64,000 bases of DNA, from the NCBI RefSeq assembly GCF_013248975.1, contig NZ_JABRWH010000001.1:3554001-3618000 (forward strand). The letters are read 5' to 3'. Every line of letters starts with the position of its first letter. The stretch's first letter is position 1. The notes beneath the pieces were generated by a model, which worked only from the letters and a program-made list of their open reading frames with translations, had not been told where the DNA came from and searched no databases. A program made the translations under genes and the position numbers. This document shows positions 24,442 to 33,584 of this stretch, in pieces. Source of the DNA: Neobacillus endophyticus. Its GTDB lineage: Bacteria > Bacillota > Bacilli > Bacillales > Cytobacillaceae.

Positions 24442-25455
24442 ATGCAATTAAATGAATTATGGTTTGTTTTAATTGGTGTTGTATTTATCGGTTTCTTCTT
24501 TCTTGAAGGTTTTGATTTTGGTGTGGGTATGTCAATGAGGTTTCTTGCCCGCAGTCAGCAGGAGCGTTCGATCATGGTTAATGCAATTGGACCTGTTTGG
24601 GATGCAAACGAAGTGTGGCTTTTAACCGGCGGCGGTGCCATCTTTGCAGCTTTCCCGGATTGGTATGCCACCATGTTCAGCGGATACTATATTCCATTAT
24701 TAGCCGTGCTTTTATGCTTAATTGCCAGAGGTGTATCTTTTGAATTCCGCAGTAAAGTTCCGACAGAGCGTTGGACTAATATATGGGATTGGGCTCTCTT
24801 TTTTGGCAGTCTGTTACCTCCATTCCTTCTGGGTGTCTTATTTACGAGTATGTTAAAGGGAATGCCAATTCATAAAGATATGAATATGACAGCAGGGTTC
24901 TCTGATTTTATTAATGTTTATTCCTTGTGGGGAGGGCTAACGGTAACATTGTTATGCTTGCTTCATGGATTAAACTTTTTGACCTTGAAAACAGAAGGGG
25001 ATCTGCGCAAACGTTCAAGTGCATTAGCAAAGAAAATGGTACTGGCGGTTCTCGGTTCACTTGTCGTTTTTGTTGTACTATCCTGGTCAATGACAGATAT
25101 TTTTAAAGTACGGCTTTTGCCTGAACTTGTGATTGTGGTGCTAATCGTCGCCGTTTACACACTTGCTTATACCTTTATTACAAAGAAACGGGAAGGTTTA
25201 GCTTTTACAATGTCAGGTCTGGGATTAGCCTTGACAGTTTCTGCTATTTTCGTTGGCCTATTCCCAAGAGTCATGATCAGTTCGATCAATAAAGCTTTCG
25301 ACCTTACCGTATATAACGCTTCAAGTGGGGCTTATTCATTAAAAGTAATGACCATTGTGGCTGTCACGATCTTACCGTTTGTATTGGGATACACCATCTG
25401 GAGTTACTATATTTTCAGAAAAAGAGTGACAGATAAGGAGCATTTGACGTACTGA
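24442..25455 (+). CDS. cydB: Cytochrome bd quinol oxidase subunit II
   Basis: The partner subunit, 337 residues with eight or nine membrane helices. It has FFLEGFDFGVGM near the start, then GPVWDANEVWLLTGGGAIFAAFPDWYA, the strongest CydB signature. ATG 24442 follows the cydA stop immediately and has an AGGTAGG ribosome site; a GTG 9 bases upstream is in frame but worse placed. Its stop overlaps the start of cydD. Length and motifs are typical. Confidence 0.95.
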   Translation: MQLNELWFVLIGVVFIGFFFLEGFDFGVGMSMRFLARSQQERSIMVNAIGPVWDANEVWLLTGGGAIFAAFPDWYATMFSGYYIPLLAVLLCLIARGVSFEFRSKVPTERWTNIWDWALFFGSLLPPFLLGVLFTSMLKGMPIHKDMNMTAGFSDFINVYSLWGGLTVTLLCLLHGLNFLTLKTEGDLRKRSSALAKKMVLAVLGSLVVFVVLSWSMTDIFKVRLLPELVIVVLIVAVYTLAYTFITKKREGLAFTMSGLGLALTVSAIFVGLFPRVMISSINKAFDLTVYNASSGAYSLKVMTIVAVTILPFVLGYTIWSYYIFRKRVTDKEHLTY

Positions 25456-27167
25456 TGGATAAGTCTATGTTTTCTTACAAAGGCATCAAACCGGTACTAG
25501 CGGCATTAACATTTTTGACAGTTATTCAATGCACGATGATCATGATCCAGGCTTATTATTTAGCCGATTCAATCTCCTCCCTTTTTGGAGGAGATTTGTT
25601 TCATATTGTCATGAGAAAATTGTTCATTTTCTTTCTGGCATTTGTCTTTCGTCAATTGCTTTCTTTATGGAAGAAAAAGCTTGCTTTCCGCTTCGCTTCC
25701 GATACGAGTGTTTTCTTTAGAGAAGCAGTTCTGAAAAAGTTATTTCAGTTGGGGCCTCAATTTGTGAAAGCAGAAGGATCCGGTCAGACTGTCACATTCA
25801 TAATGGAAGGGATCATCAAATTTCGCCGTTATTTGGAACTGTTTTTGCCAAAGGTCATCAACATTGCCTTGATCCCAGTGATGGTTTGGGTATTTATTTT
25901 CTGTGAAAATATTCGTTCGGCTGTCATATTAATGGTTGCTTTTCCTATTTTAATCGTATTTATGATTCTTCTTGGTTTGGCAGCCAAAGAAAAAGCAAAC
26001 CGCCAGTATGAATCATATGAATTACTCTCCAATCATTTCGTTGATTCATTGCGGGGGTTGGAAACATTAAAATTTTTAGGACAAAGCCGCACACATATCG
26101 AAAAAATTCGGATGGTCAGTGACCGATATCGAAAAGCGACAATGGCTACCTTACGAATTGCTTTTTTGTCCACGTTTGCCCTCGATTTTTTCACAATGCT
26201 TTCTGTGGCAACAGTGGCTGTTTTTCTTGGCATGGGGCTAATTAATGGGACAATGGAACTTAAGACGGCTTTAACCATCCTTATACTAGCTCCTGAATAT
26301 TTCTTACCGATTCGCGAAGTTGGTGCCGATTATCATGCAACACTGGATGGGAAAGAAGCAGGAAAAAAAATAGGCGAAATCCTCGAAATGGAGATCGTGA
26401 GCCCTGGAAATCAATTCATTCCGGAATGGCAACCTACAAATGTCTTTTCTTTGAAGAATATGAATTTCCGCTTTTCAGATTCGGATCAAGGTTTAAAAGA
26501 TATCGATTTTACCATAACAGGGACAAAAAAAGTGGGAATTATCGGTGCAAGCGGTGCTGGTAAATCTACTTTAATTGATCTATTAAGCGGGTTCGCTAGT
26601 CCAACGAGCGGAGAATTTCAGGTAAACGATAAAAAATTGGAATCTCTCATGCTGGAAGGCTGGCAAAAACAGATTACCTATATCCCGCAGCATCCATATC
26701 TTTTTTCTGATACGTTGATGAACAATATTCGTTTTTATCATCCAAAGGCAACAGAACAGGAAGTGATGAAGGCAGCAAGACTCGCTGGTTTATCCGAAGT
26801 GATGTCAGACCTTCCAGATGGGTTGCATACGGCCGTTGGAGAAGGCGGGCGTCCGCTGAGCGGCGGCCAGGAGCAGCGTGTTGCCATTGCCAGGGCCTTT
26901 TTAAGCGGCCGTTCCATCTTATTGTTGGATGAACCAACTGCCCACTTGGATATTGAAACAGAGTATGAATTAAAAGAGACCATGCTGCAGTTATTTACTG
27001 GGAAATTAGTATTCTTTTCCACGCATCGCCTCCATTGGATGCGGGAAATGGATCAAATTTTGGTACTTGATCAAGGAAAACTCATAGAAACTGGAACACA
27101 TGAACAATTAATGGCAAAACAGGGTGTATATTATCAGCTTGTAATGGCACAATTGGAGGGGCTCTAA
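25455..27167 (+). CDS. cydD: CydD, ABC exporter subunit needed for cytochrome bd assembly
   Basis: A fused membrane and ATPase subunit, 570 residues. Six membrane helices occupy about residues 10-300. The ATPase domain has Walker A GASGAGKSTLIDLL, signature LSGGQEQRVAIARAF and Walker B ILLLDEPTAHLD. The CydCD heterodimer is known to move reduced thiol compounds (and possibly haem) and is required for bd oxidase maturation. It starts in a one-base overlap with cydB and ends overlapping cydC. Confidence 0.94.
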   Translation: MDKSMFSYKGIKPVLAALTFLTVIQCTMIMIQAYYLADSISSLFGGDLFHIVMRKLFIFFLAFVFRQLLSLWKKKLAFRFASDTSVFFREAVLKKLFQLGPQFVKAEGSGQTVTFIMEGIIKFRRYLELFLPKVINIALIPVMVWVFIFCENIRSAVILMVAFPILIVFMILLGLAAKEKANRQYESYELLSNHFVDSLRGLETLKFLGQSRTHIEKIRMVSDRYRKATMATLRIAFLSTFALDFFTMLSVATVAVFLGMGLINGTMELKTALTILILAPEYFLPIREVGADYHATLDGKEAGKKIGEILEMEIVSPGNQFIPEWQPTNVFSLKNMNFRFSDSDQGLKDIDFTITGTKKVGIIGASGAGKSTLIDLLSGFASPTSGEFQVNDKKLESLMLEGWQKQITYIPQHPYLFSDTLMNNIRFYHPKATEQEVMKAARLAGLSEVMSDLPDGLHTAVGEGGRPLSGGQEQRVAIARAFLSGRSILLLDEPTAHLDIETEYELKETMLQLFTGKLVFFSTHRLHWMREMDQILVLDQGKLIETGTHEQLMAKQGVYYQLVMAQLEGL

Positions 27168-28900
27168 TGAAAAAGGAAAAATGGATCATTCCCTATTTAA
27201 AACAATATCGCGGTTTGTTTTTGCTGGCCATTTTTCTGGGAGGGCTGACCATCCTTTTTGGCGGCGGTTTGGTGTTTACTTCCGGGTACTTAATTTCAAA
27301 AGCAGCAACTAGACCGGAATCCATTTTAATGATCTATGTACCGATTGTCGGCGTTCGAACGTTTGGAATCGGACGTGCCGTTTTAAGTTATATCGAAAGA
27401 TTGACAGGACATCAATTCATCTTGAAAATTCTGTCCAATATGCGTGTTCGCTTGTACAAAGTTCTCGAGCCCCAAGCGACTTTTCTGAGATCTCGTTTTT
27501 TAACGGGTGACATCCTGGGAGTTCTTGCAGATGATATTGAACATTTACAGGATTTCTACTTGAAAACACTGTTTCCATCACTGGTGTCACTAATCATTTA
27601 TACAGTGATTATGGTTTGTGCTGGAAGTTTTTCCATTTCGTTTGCACTTACACTTGCTATCCTAATTGGAATTTTACTATTTATAGCACCCGGTATTTCA
27701 TTCTACTATTTGAGAGCCAAAAATGAAAAAATGAAACATGGAAGACATAGGCTTTATCAACAGTTTACTGATGCGGTTTTTGGGGTTAGTGATTGGCTCT
27801 TTAGCGGCAGACAATTGGAGTTTATTAAGCAATATGAAGCTTTGCAGCATCAGCAGCTGCAAATTGAAAAAAAAATCCATTCATTTGTGAATTGGCGAGA
27901 CTTAGGAAACCAAGTCTTGCTGGGGATTATGGTGATTTATGCTATTTATAGGGCGGATGTTATGTCAGTCAGCGGGCAAATTCCTGCAACCTTTATTGCA
28001 GCTGTAGGCTTGGTGACACTATCCATATTGGAATCATTTTTGCCGCTTTCGGATGCCGTTAGTAATATCACTTCTTACCAAGATTCAATCCACCGCCTTG
28101 AGAAATTGGATTCCTATGATGTTCCAAAGTGGGTAGAAACAGAGAATGATATGGATTGTGATTTCCCCAACATATCAATTGAATTAACCGATGTTCGATT
28201 CCAATATCCCACTGAACCGATTCTGATCCATGATCTAAATCTTACAGTAAAACAAGGTGAAAAAATCGCCATTTTAGGACCAAGCGGTGCCGGAAAATCA
28301 ACTCTTTTAAAATTGATTCTGGGAGAGTTAGAACCTACAAATGGGTCGGTTCTATTAAATGAGTACAAAGCAAATGAGATTCAATTAGCGATTCCAAAAA
28401 TCATTTCTGTATTAAACCAAAAAGCTTATTTATTTCATACATCCGTTTTAAATAATATCAGACTGGGAAATCCGGAAGCCTCAGATGAAGAAGTATATAA
28501 GGCGGCAGAGCAGGTTCAGCTTCATGACATGATAAAAGACTTGCCAAAAGGATATGAAACCAACATGAATGAAACAGGACAGCGTTTTTCAGGCGGAGAG
28601 CGGCATAGAATTGCTCTTGCACGTATTCTCTTGCAAAAAACACCAGTAGTTATCATGGATGAACCTACAGTCGGGCTAGATCCGATCACAGAAAAACAAT
28701 TGCTGGCAACAATATTTGAAACACTAAAGGATAAAACCATAATTTGGGTAACTCACCACTTAATTGGAATGGAGAAAATGGATCGGATTCTATTTATGGA
28801 TCGTGGAAAAGTTACGATGAGCGGCAGCCACCAACAATTGTTGGCAACTGAAGACAGATATCGGAAGCTCTATTCAATGGATCACCCATTTTTTAAATAA
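27167..28900 (+). CDS. cydC: CydC, ABC exporter subunit needed for cytochrome bd assembly
   Basis: The partner of CydD, 577 residues. The N-terminal membrane domain includes SGYLISKAATRPESILMIYVPIVGVRTFGIGRAVLSYIERLTGH, a strong CydC mark. The ATPase domain shows GPSGAGKSTLLKLI, FSGGERHRIALARIL and VVIMDEPTVGLD. It begins in a TAATG overlap with cydD after GGAGG. The operon probably ends here; a CTGCC-GAAG-GGCAG stem near 28937 is not followed by a T run, so the exact termination point is uncertain. Confidence 0.94.
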   Translation: MKKEKWIIPYLKQYRGLFLLAIFLGGLTILFGGGLVFTSGYLISKAATRPESILMIYVPIVGVRTFGIGRAVLSYIERLTGHQFILKILSNMRVRLYKVLEPQATFLRSRFLTGDILGVLADDIEHLQDFYLKTLFPSLVSLIIYTVIMVCAGSFSISFALTLAILIGILLFIAPGISFYYLRAKNEKMKHGRHRLYQQFTDAVFGVSDWLFSGRQLEFIKQYEALQHQQLQIEKKIHSFVNWRDLGNQVLLGIMVIYAIYRADVMSVSGQIPATFIAAVGLVTLSILESFLPLSDAVSNITSYQDSIHRLEKLDSYDVPKWVETENDMDCDFPNISIELTDVRFQYPTEPILIHDLNLTVKQGEKIAILGPSGAGKSTLLKLILGELEPTNGSVLLNEYKANEIQLAIPKIISVLNQKAYLFHTSVLNNIRLGNPEASDEEVYKAAEQVQLHDMIKDLPKGYETNMNETGQRFSGGERHRIALARILLQKTPVVIMDEPTVGLDPITEKQLLATIFETLKDKTIIWVTHHLIGMEKMDRILFMDRGKVTMSGSHQQLLATEDRYRKLYSMDHPFFK

Positions 28901-28991
28901 ATGCGATAGAAAAAACGATTTAAGACAGTACCTTTGCTGCCGAAGGGCAGGGCTATTTTCTAGGAATTTAAAATATGTTAAAAACAACATC

Positions 28992-29020
28992 TTGACGAAA
29001 TAATGGAATACTGATAATAT
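28992..29020 (+). promoter_or_regulatory. Sigma-A promoter for the glycine riboswitch transcript
   Basis: TTGACG at 28992-28997 and TAATAT at 29015-29020 are separated by exactly 17 bp. It lies about 125 bases before the aptamer core. Confidence 0.75.
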
Positions 29021-29139
29021 AATAAAATAATTTTTAAATCGTTAAACGCGATGAAAGATTATACTTCTACATAGAAGCTTTTAACCCATAATAATTGAAT
29101 TATCGCAAGCTATGATTGCTATGGATCAAACTATAGCAG

Positions 29140-29215
29140 GAGCAGCTTCTGGAGAGACCGCATGAATGTGCGGCGCCGAAGGGTTCACTATCTCAGGCAA
29201 AAGGACAGAAGAGTA
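29140..29215 (+). ncRNA. Glycine riboswitch aptamer
   Basis: The core GGAGAGAC (29151 on), GCGCCGAAGG and CTCAGGCAAAAGGACAG is the glycine aptamer consensus. A P1 stem pairs CTTCT at 29146-29150 with AGAAG at 29207-29211. The 100 or so bases before it do not show a second full core, so this looks like a single-aptamer form, perhaps with a reduced partner helix. Confidence 0.9.
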
Positions 29216-29278
29216 CTAAATTTTACTTGTTATTCTTAACAGAAGTGTAACAGGTTCTATTTGTTATTCTTACGTCTT

Positions 29279-29308
29279 AGAGGTTGGTGAATACCAACCT
29301 CTTTTTTA
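29279..29308 (+). terminator. Terminator hairpin between glycine aptamer and permease
   Basis: AGAGGTTGGT at 29279-29288 pairs with ACCAACCTCT at 29293-29302, followed by a T run. It lies about 70 bases behind the aptamer and about 100 before the gene, and is probably the expression platform. Confidence 0.85.
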
Positions 29309-29406
29309 TTGTGTTCAAAGCATTTGTTCATTATTTCACAAAAAGGACAAAAATTTTCTTAGCTTTTAACTATTATCCATCATATTCATTTTAGGAGGAA
29401 TGAAAA

Positions 29407-30771
29407 ATGGCACAGCAAAAATTAAAAAGGGACCTGCATAATCGCCATGTCCAGCTGATTGCAATAGGAGGTACCATTGGGACAGGATTATTTCTTGGAT
29501 CGGGTAAAGCCATCCAATTAGCAGGTCCATCTATCATCTTTGCTTATTTAATCGTAGGAATTGCCTGTTTTTTTGTCATGCGGGCGTTAGGAGAACTGCT
29601 TTTGTCAAATGCGGGCTATCAATCTTTTACAGATTTTGCTGAGGATTATATCGGACCGTGGGCAGGATATGTAACTGGATGGACGTACTGGTTTTGTTGG
29701 ATTATGACAGCTATGGCTGATGTTATCGCAGTTGGTGTCTATGTACGTTATTGGTTCAATATCCCTCAATGGGTGCCTGCGATCGTGTGTTTAATCATTT
29801 TATTGGGTTTAAATCTGTTAACCGTAAAACTGTTTGGAGAGTTAGAGTTCTGGTTTGCATTAATTAAAGTCATAACCATTCTAGCGTTAATTCTCATTGG
29901 GGTTATTTTACTAATTGTTGGATTCCATACGGATTCTGGTACTGTTTCAGTAAAAAATATATGGAAGTATGGCGGTCTGTTTCCACATGGAATATCAGGA
30001 TTCTTCTTATCATTCCAAATGGTTGTTTTCGCTTTTGTAGGTGTGGAATTAGTAGGAGTATCTGCTGCAGAAACTTCGAATCCGCAAAAAAATATCCCAT
30101 CTGCTATTAATAAAATTCCGCTAAGAATTCTCTTTTTCTATGTAGGGGCAATTATTATTCTATTATGTATCAACCCTTGGACACAATTGAACGCGGCAAA
30201 CAGTCCTTTTGTTAAGACTTTTAGTTTAGTAGGCATTCCGATCGCTGCGGGCATTATTAATTTTGTTGTATTAACATCTGCAGCTTCTGCTTGTAACAGT
30301 GGATTATTTTCAACGAGCCGGATTCTTTATAATTTAAGCAGCCATGATCAGGGACCAGCCACTTTTTCGAAATTAAACAAAAATCATGTTCCGAGCAATG
30401 CTTTGTTTGTTTCAGCCCTAGTCCTTTCCTTTGGTGCCCTTTTAAGCAAATTGATTCCTGAACAAGCTTTCAGTATTGTGACAACTATAAGCGCTATTTG
30501 TTTCATTTGGGTATGGGGCATTATTTTAATTTGTCATTTACGTTACGCAAAATCTCGTCCTGATTTAAGAAAAAAATCGAAGTTTAAAGCGCCATTGACA
30601 CCATTTATTAATTATGTGGTACTTGCCTTATTTGCTTTCATTTTAATTATCATGCTATTTGCTGATGAAACTCGTGAAGCCTTATTGATGACACCTATTT
30701 GGTTTATCCTGTTATTTGTTCTATATTTTTTTAAAAAGAAAAAGGAAAAAACCATTAGAATTCCCGCATAA
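29407..30771 (+). CDS. Amino-acid permease (APC family), likely glycine/D-alanine/D-serine type
   Basis: A 454-residue permease with 12 predicted helices. LKRDLHNRHVQLIAIGGTIGTGLFLGSGKAI is the classical opening of the AAT subfamily that includes CycA, AroP and GabP. GVELVGVSAAETSNPQKNIPSAINKIP is the conserved loop. The glycine riboswitch upstream argues for glycine, or glycine with alanine and serine, as substrate. Glycine switches often turn genes on, which would suit export or catabolic use, so transport direction in the cell is open. AGGAGG lies before ATG 29407, and a terminator follows the stop. Confidence 0.88.
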   Translation: MAQQKLKRDLHNRHVQLIAIGGTIGTGLFLGSGKAIQLAGPSIIFAYLIVGIACFFVMRALGELLLSNAGYQSFTDFAEDYIGPWAGYVTGWTYWFCWIMTAMADVIAVGVYVRYWFNIPQWVPAIVCLIILLGLNLLTVKLFGELEFWFALIKVITILALILIGVILLIVGFHTDSGTVSVKNIWKYGGLFPHGISGFFLSFQMVVFAFVGVELVGVSAAETSNPQKNIPSAINKIPLRILFFYVGAIIILLCINPWTQLNAANSPFVKTFSLVGIPIAAGIINFVVLTSAASACNSGLFSTSRILYNLSSHDQGPATFSKLNKNHVPSNALFVSALVLSFGALLSKLIPEQAFSIVTTISAICFIWVWGIILICHLRYAKSRPDLRKKSKFKAPLTPFINYVVLALFAFILIIMLFADETREALLMTPIWFILLFVLYFFKKKKEKTIRIPA

Positions 30772-30776
30772 ATGAA

Positions 30777-30818
30777 ACAAGCTCCTCACCTCTAAAGTGA
30801 TGAGCTTGTTTTTTTATT
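30777..30818 (+). terminator. Terminator after the glycine-controlled permease
   Basis: ACAAGCTC plus TCAC pairs with GTGA plus GAGCTTGT around CTCTAAA, followed by a long T run. Confidence 0.85.
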
Positions 30819-30953
30819 TTTCATTAATAATTCGATACACTGGAAAGTAAAGAAGAAGAACGGTGTGCCCATTTTAACTTAATGAATAAACGAAATAAGA
30901 GCAGGTTTGATAAAGAATAATCATGTAAATAAAAGTGAAAAGGTGCGATGTCA

Positions 30954-32087
30954 ATGAAGTTTATACTTGCCCCTGATTCATTTAAGGAGAGTATGACAGC
31001 CAAGAAGGCTGCTCTGGCAATGGAAAAAGGAATTAGAAAGGTCTTTCCAGATGCGGAATGTGTGATTGCACCCATGGCAGATGGGGGAGAAGGAACGGTA
31101 GATGCCCTTGTTGATATAACCAACGGTCACATCATCCAGTCTGAAATCTCTGGCCCGTTAGGTCAAAAAGTATTAGCGGAATTCGGTCTCTTAGGGGAAG
31201 GGAAGACTGCTGTTATCGAGATGGCAAGTGCAAGTGGTTTGGCATTAATTAAACCGGAGGAACGCAATCCATTATTGACAACTACCTATGGTACGGGGGA
31301 ATTAATCAAACACGCATTAGAACTTGGTGTCACACAGATTTTAATCGGAATTGGCGGAAGTGCAACGAATGATGGGGGAGTCGGAATGCTGCAAGCCCTA
31401 GGTGTATCTTTCAAGGATTCAAATGGAAATGAACTGGGACACGGCGGTGGATTCCTCCATCAGTTGCATTCTATTGATATTACTGGTTTAGACAGTAGAT
31501 TAAAAACCGTCCATATCGACGTTGCGTGTGACGTGAGCAACCCACTGATTGGTAAAAATGGAGCATCAGCCATTTTTGGTCCCCAAAAAGGAGCAGATCC
31601 TGAAATGGTAATGAAGCTGGATCAAAACCTATCCCATTATGCAAAGATCATTAAGCAGCAATTGAATCATGATGTGGCCATGACTCCTGGTTCAGGTGCA
31701 GCAGGCGGACTTGGGGCCGGTCTATTAGCTTTCCTTAACGCACATTTGAAAAATGGTATTGACTTAATACTGGATTATACCCGGCTCGAGGATCAGATGA
31801 AAGATGCAGATTTTGTCTTCACAGGTGAAGGAAGCATAGATAGTCAAACCATATTTGGAAAAACACCATACGGAATTGCCATGGCTGCAAAAAAGTACTC
31901 CGTACCAGTTATCACGATTGCTGGGAAAATCGGCACTGGCATTGAACCATTATATGAAATTGGAATGACGTCTATTATTGGAATCTCAAAAGGCATTACT
32001 TCGATAAAAGCAGCATTAGAGTTTGGAGAAGTAAATTTAGCTTTTGCTGCAGAAAATGTCTGCAGGCTATTAAGTTTAAAAAAATAA
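30954..32087 (+). CDS. glxK: Glycerate kinase
   Basis: It phosphorylates D-glycerate to 2- or 3-phosphoglycerate. The 377-residue protein begins KFILAPDSFKESMTAKKAA and contains PMADGGEGTVDALV, GIGGSATNDGGVGMLQALG and TPGSGAAGGLGAGLLAF, all diagnostic for the GlxK family. I chose ATG 30954, 8 or 9 bases after AAAGGTG, over ATG 30948, which is too close. It stands alone between two terminators. The 2-hydroxyacid dehydrogenase at 37.6 kb could feed the same substrate pool, but the link is loose. Confidence 0.92.
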   Translation: MKFILAPDSFKESMTAKKAALAMEKGIRKVFPDAECVIAPMADGGEGTVDALVDITNGHIIQSEISGPLGQKVLAEFGLLGEGKTAVIEMASASGLALIKPEERNPLLTTTYGTGELIKHALELGVTQILIGIGGSATNDGGVGMLQALGVSFKDSNGNELGHGGGFLHQLHSIDITGLDSRLKTVHIDVACDVSNPLIGKNGASAIFGPQKGADPEMVMKLDQNLSHYAKIIKQQLNHDVAMTPGSGAAGGLGAGLLAFLNAHLKNGIDLILDYTRLEDQMKDADFVFTGEGSIDSQTIFGKTPYGIAMAAKKYSVPVITIAGKIGTGIEPLYEIGMTSIIGISKGITSIKAALEFGEVNLAFAAENVCRLLSLKK

Positions 32088-32094
32088 AAGTGTA

Positions 32095-32132
32095 AAAACT
32101 CAGTCACCTAGAGCAGGTCGCTGAGTTTTTTA
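32095..32132 (+). terminator. Terminator after glycerate kinase
   Basis: AAACTCAG at about 32096-32103 pairs with CTGAGTTT at about 32121-32128, then a T run. Confidence 0.8.
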
Positions 32133-32233
32133 TAGGGTTTATAACTGTACTTCACTGAAAAATAGGTATACCATATCAATGGAGAAAGAAACTAGAAGAG
32201 AACTGTCAGAGAGCGCAGTCATGTGAAAGGATC

Positions 32234-33436
32234 GTGTACAGTTTGAATTGGAAACGAACGCTATTGATATTATGGTTTGCGGATTTTTTTGGTGCGATGG
32301 GGATGAGTTTAATTTTACCTTTTCTTCCCTTATATATTGAGCAATTGGGGGTACATGAAACAGCTTCCATTGAGCGGTGGACAGGCTGGATATTTGCTGC
32401 TCAATTTATTGTTTCAGTATTTTTTCAACCTCTTTGGGGCTCCATGGCTGACAAGTACGGACGCAAGGTCATGCTTTTAAGAGCCGGTTTTGGAATGGGA
32501 GTTGTTACAGCCTTGATGGGGCTGGTCACCCAACCTTGGCAATTACTTGTATTACGTATAATTAATGGGGTATTTTCCGGTTTTATGTCTATGTCGGTCT
32601 CCCTTCAAGCATCAGTTACTCCAAATGAACAATCAGGTAAGGCATTAGGGACATTGCAAACGGGATTGGTTGCAGGGAGTTTATTAGGTCCTTTAGCAGG
32701 CGGAATCCTTGCTGAAAAAATTGGATATCATCATATTTTCTATTTAACAGGAGCATTACTTTGTATCGCTGGCCTCCTCATCTTGTTCTTTGTTCATGAG
32801 GATCATAAACCCGGCTCGGCAAAAGAGAAAAAGAAGGTGCAATGGTATATGGTCAAGCCATTGCTGCCAGTATTTATTGCATCGTTTGTTACGAATTTAG
32901 GGATGATGAGCATCGAACCATTGGCAACCGTATATGCCAAAACGTTGTACCACGGAATGCATTTAGAGTTTTTTGCCGGACTTGTCGTTTCCATAACGGG
33001 TATGGCGAATCTAATAGGGGCACCTACATTAGGAAGAATTGGTGATAAAATTGGTCAGAAAAGAGTATTGGCATTTGCATTAATGATGGCTGCACTGGCA
33101 TTTATTCCACAGGCACTGGCCGGCAATATTACCACATTATTGATCGGCCGTTTTCTCCTTGGGTTATTTATAGGCGGAATGGTACCATCGCTTAATGTCC
33201 TAGTTAAAAAACTAGCACCCCCTGATATTCAAGCAACTGTGTTTGGATTAAATAGTTCTTCCCTATTTTTGGGCAATTTCGTGGGTCCGTTAATAGGTAG
33301 CCATGTGGCCGCTGCTTTTGGGATTAGATCTGTCTTTTATGTTACTATGGCCATCCTGATGATAAACTCAATTTCTATTTATTTCAACCAATCTATGGAA
33401 ACAAAGATCTCACCAAAACAGAAAATGGCCTCTTAA
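32234..33436 (+). CDS. MFS transporter, DHA1 drug-efflux type
   Basis: A 400-residue, 12-helix major facilitator. The first loop reads GSMADKYGRKVMLLRAGFGMG, matching the MFS motif A (G-x3-D-R/K-x-G-R-K). Helix 5 carries SLLGPLAGGILAEKIGY, as in proton-driven drug exporters, and the half-repeat shows GRIGDKIGQKRVL. It resembles MdtG-like proteins and the MFS gene at 41.9 kb. GTG at 32234 follows AAAGG by only 3 bases; TTG 32243 is the alternative. The substrate is not predictable. Confidence 0.83.
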   Translation: MYSLNWKRTLLILWFADFFGAMGMSLILPFLPLYIEQLGVHETASIERWTGWIFAAQFIVSVFFQPLWGSMADKYGRKVMLLRAGFGMGVVTALMGLVTQPWQLLVLRIINGVFSGFMSMSVSLQASVTPNEQSGKALGTLQTGLVAGSLLGPLAGGILAEKIGYHHIFYLTGALLCIAGLLILFFVHEDHKPGSAKEKKKVQWYMVKPLLPVFIASFVTNLGMMSIEPLATVYAKTLYHGMHLEFFAGLVVSITGMANLIGAPTLGRIGDKIGQKRVLAFALMMAALAFIPQALAGNITTLLIGRFLLGLFIGGMVPSLNVLVKKLAPPDIQATVFGLNSSSLFLGNFVGPLIGSHVAAAFGIRSVFYVTMAILMINSISIYFNQSMETKISPKQKMAS

Positions 33437-33439
33437 AAG

Positions 33440-33486
33440 AGATTCACCGTTCTTTCGCGAAACATGGAAAGAATGGTGAATTTCTT
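33440..33486 (+). terminator. Long-stem terminator after the MFS gene
   Basis: ATTCACCGTTCTTTC at 33442-33456 pairs, with one mismatch, with GAAAGAATGGTGAAT at 33467-33481, followed by TTCTTT. Confidence 0.75.
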
Positions 33487-33501
33487 TCATATAAAATGAA
33501 T

Positions 33502-33530
33502 TTGACAATAAGTAAAAATAGGTATATTAT
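33502..33530 (+). promoter_or_regulatory. Sigma-A promoter of the pirin gene
   Basis: TTGACA at 33502-33507 and TATTAT at 33525-33530 with a 17-bp spacer. The operator directly behind covers the likely start point. Confidence 0.82.
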
Positions 33531-33548
33531 TATCTCGAATTCAAGATA
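33531..33548 (+). promoter_or_regulatory. MhqR-type operator (quinone/catechol stress)
   Basis: TATCTCGAATTCAAGATA is an 18-bp inverted repeat with one mismatched pair. It matches the published MhqR operator core of Bacillus subtilis, TATCTcgaAtTCgAGATA. It lies directly after the -10, where a MarR-type repressor would block transcription. A further half site, GAGATAA, follows at 33558. Confidence 0.75.
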
Positions 33549-33584
33549 ATTTAAATTGAGATAAAAGGAAAGGAGATACATTTT

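Noticed and set aside
28931..28960. CTGCC-GAAG-GGCAG stem behind cydC as a terminator
   Set aside because: The stem is short and has no T run; not listed as a terminator.
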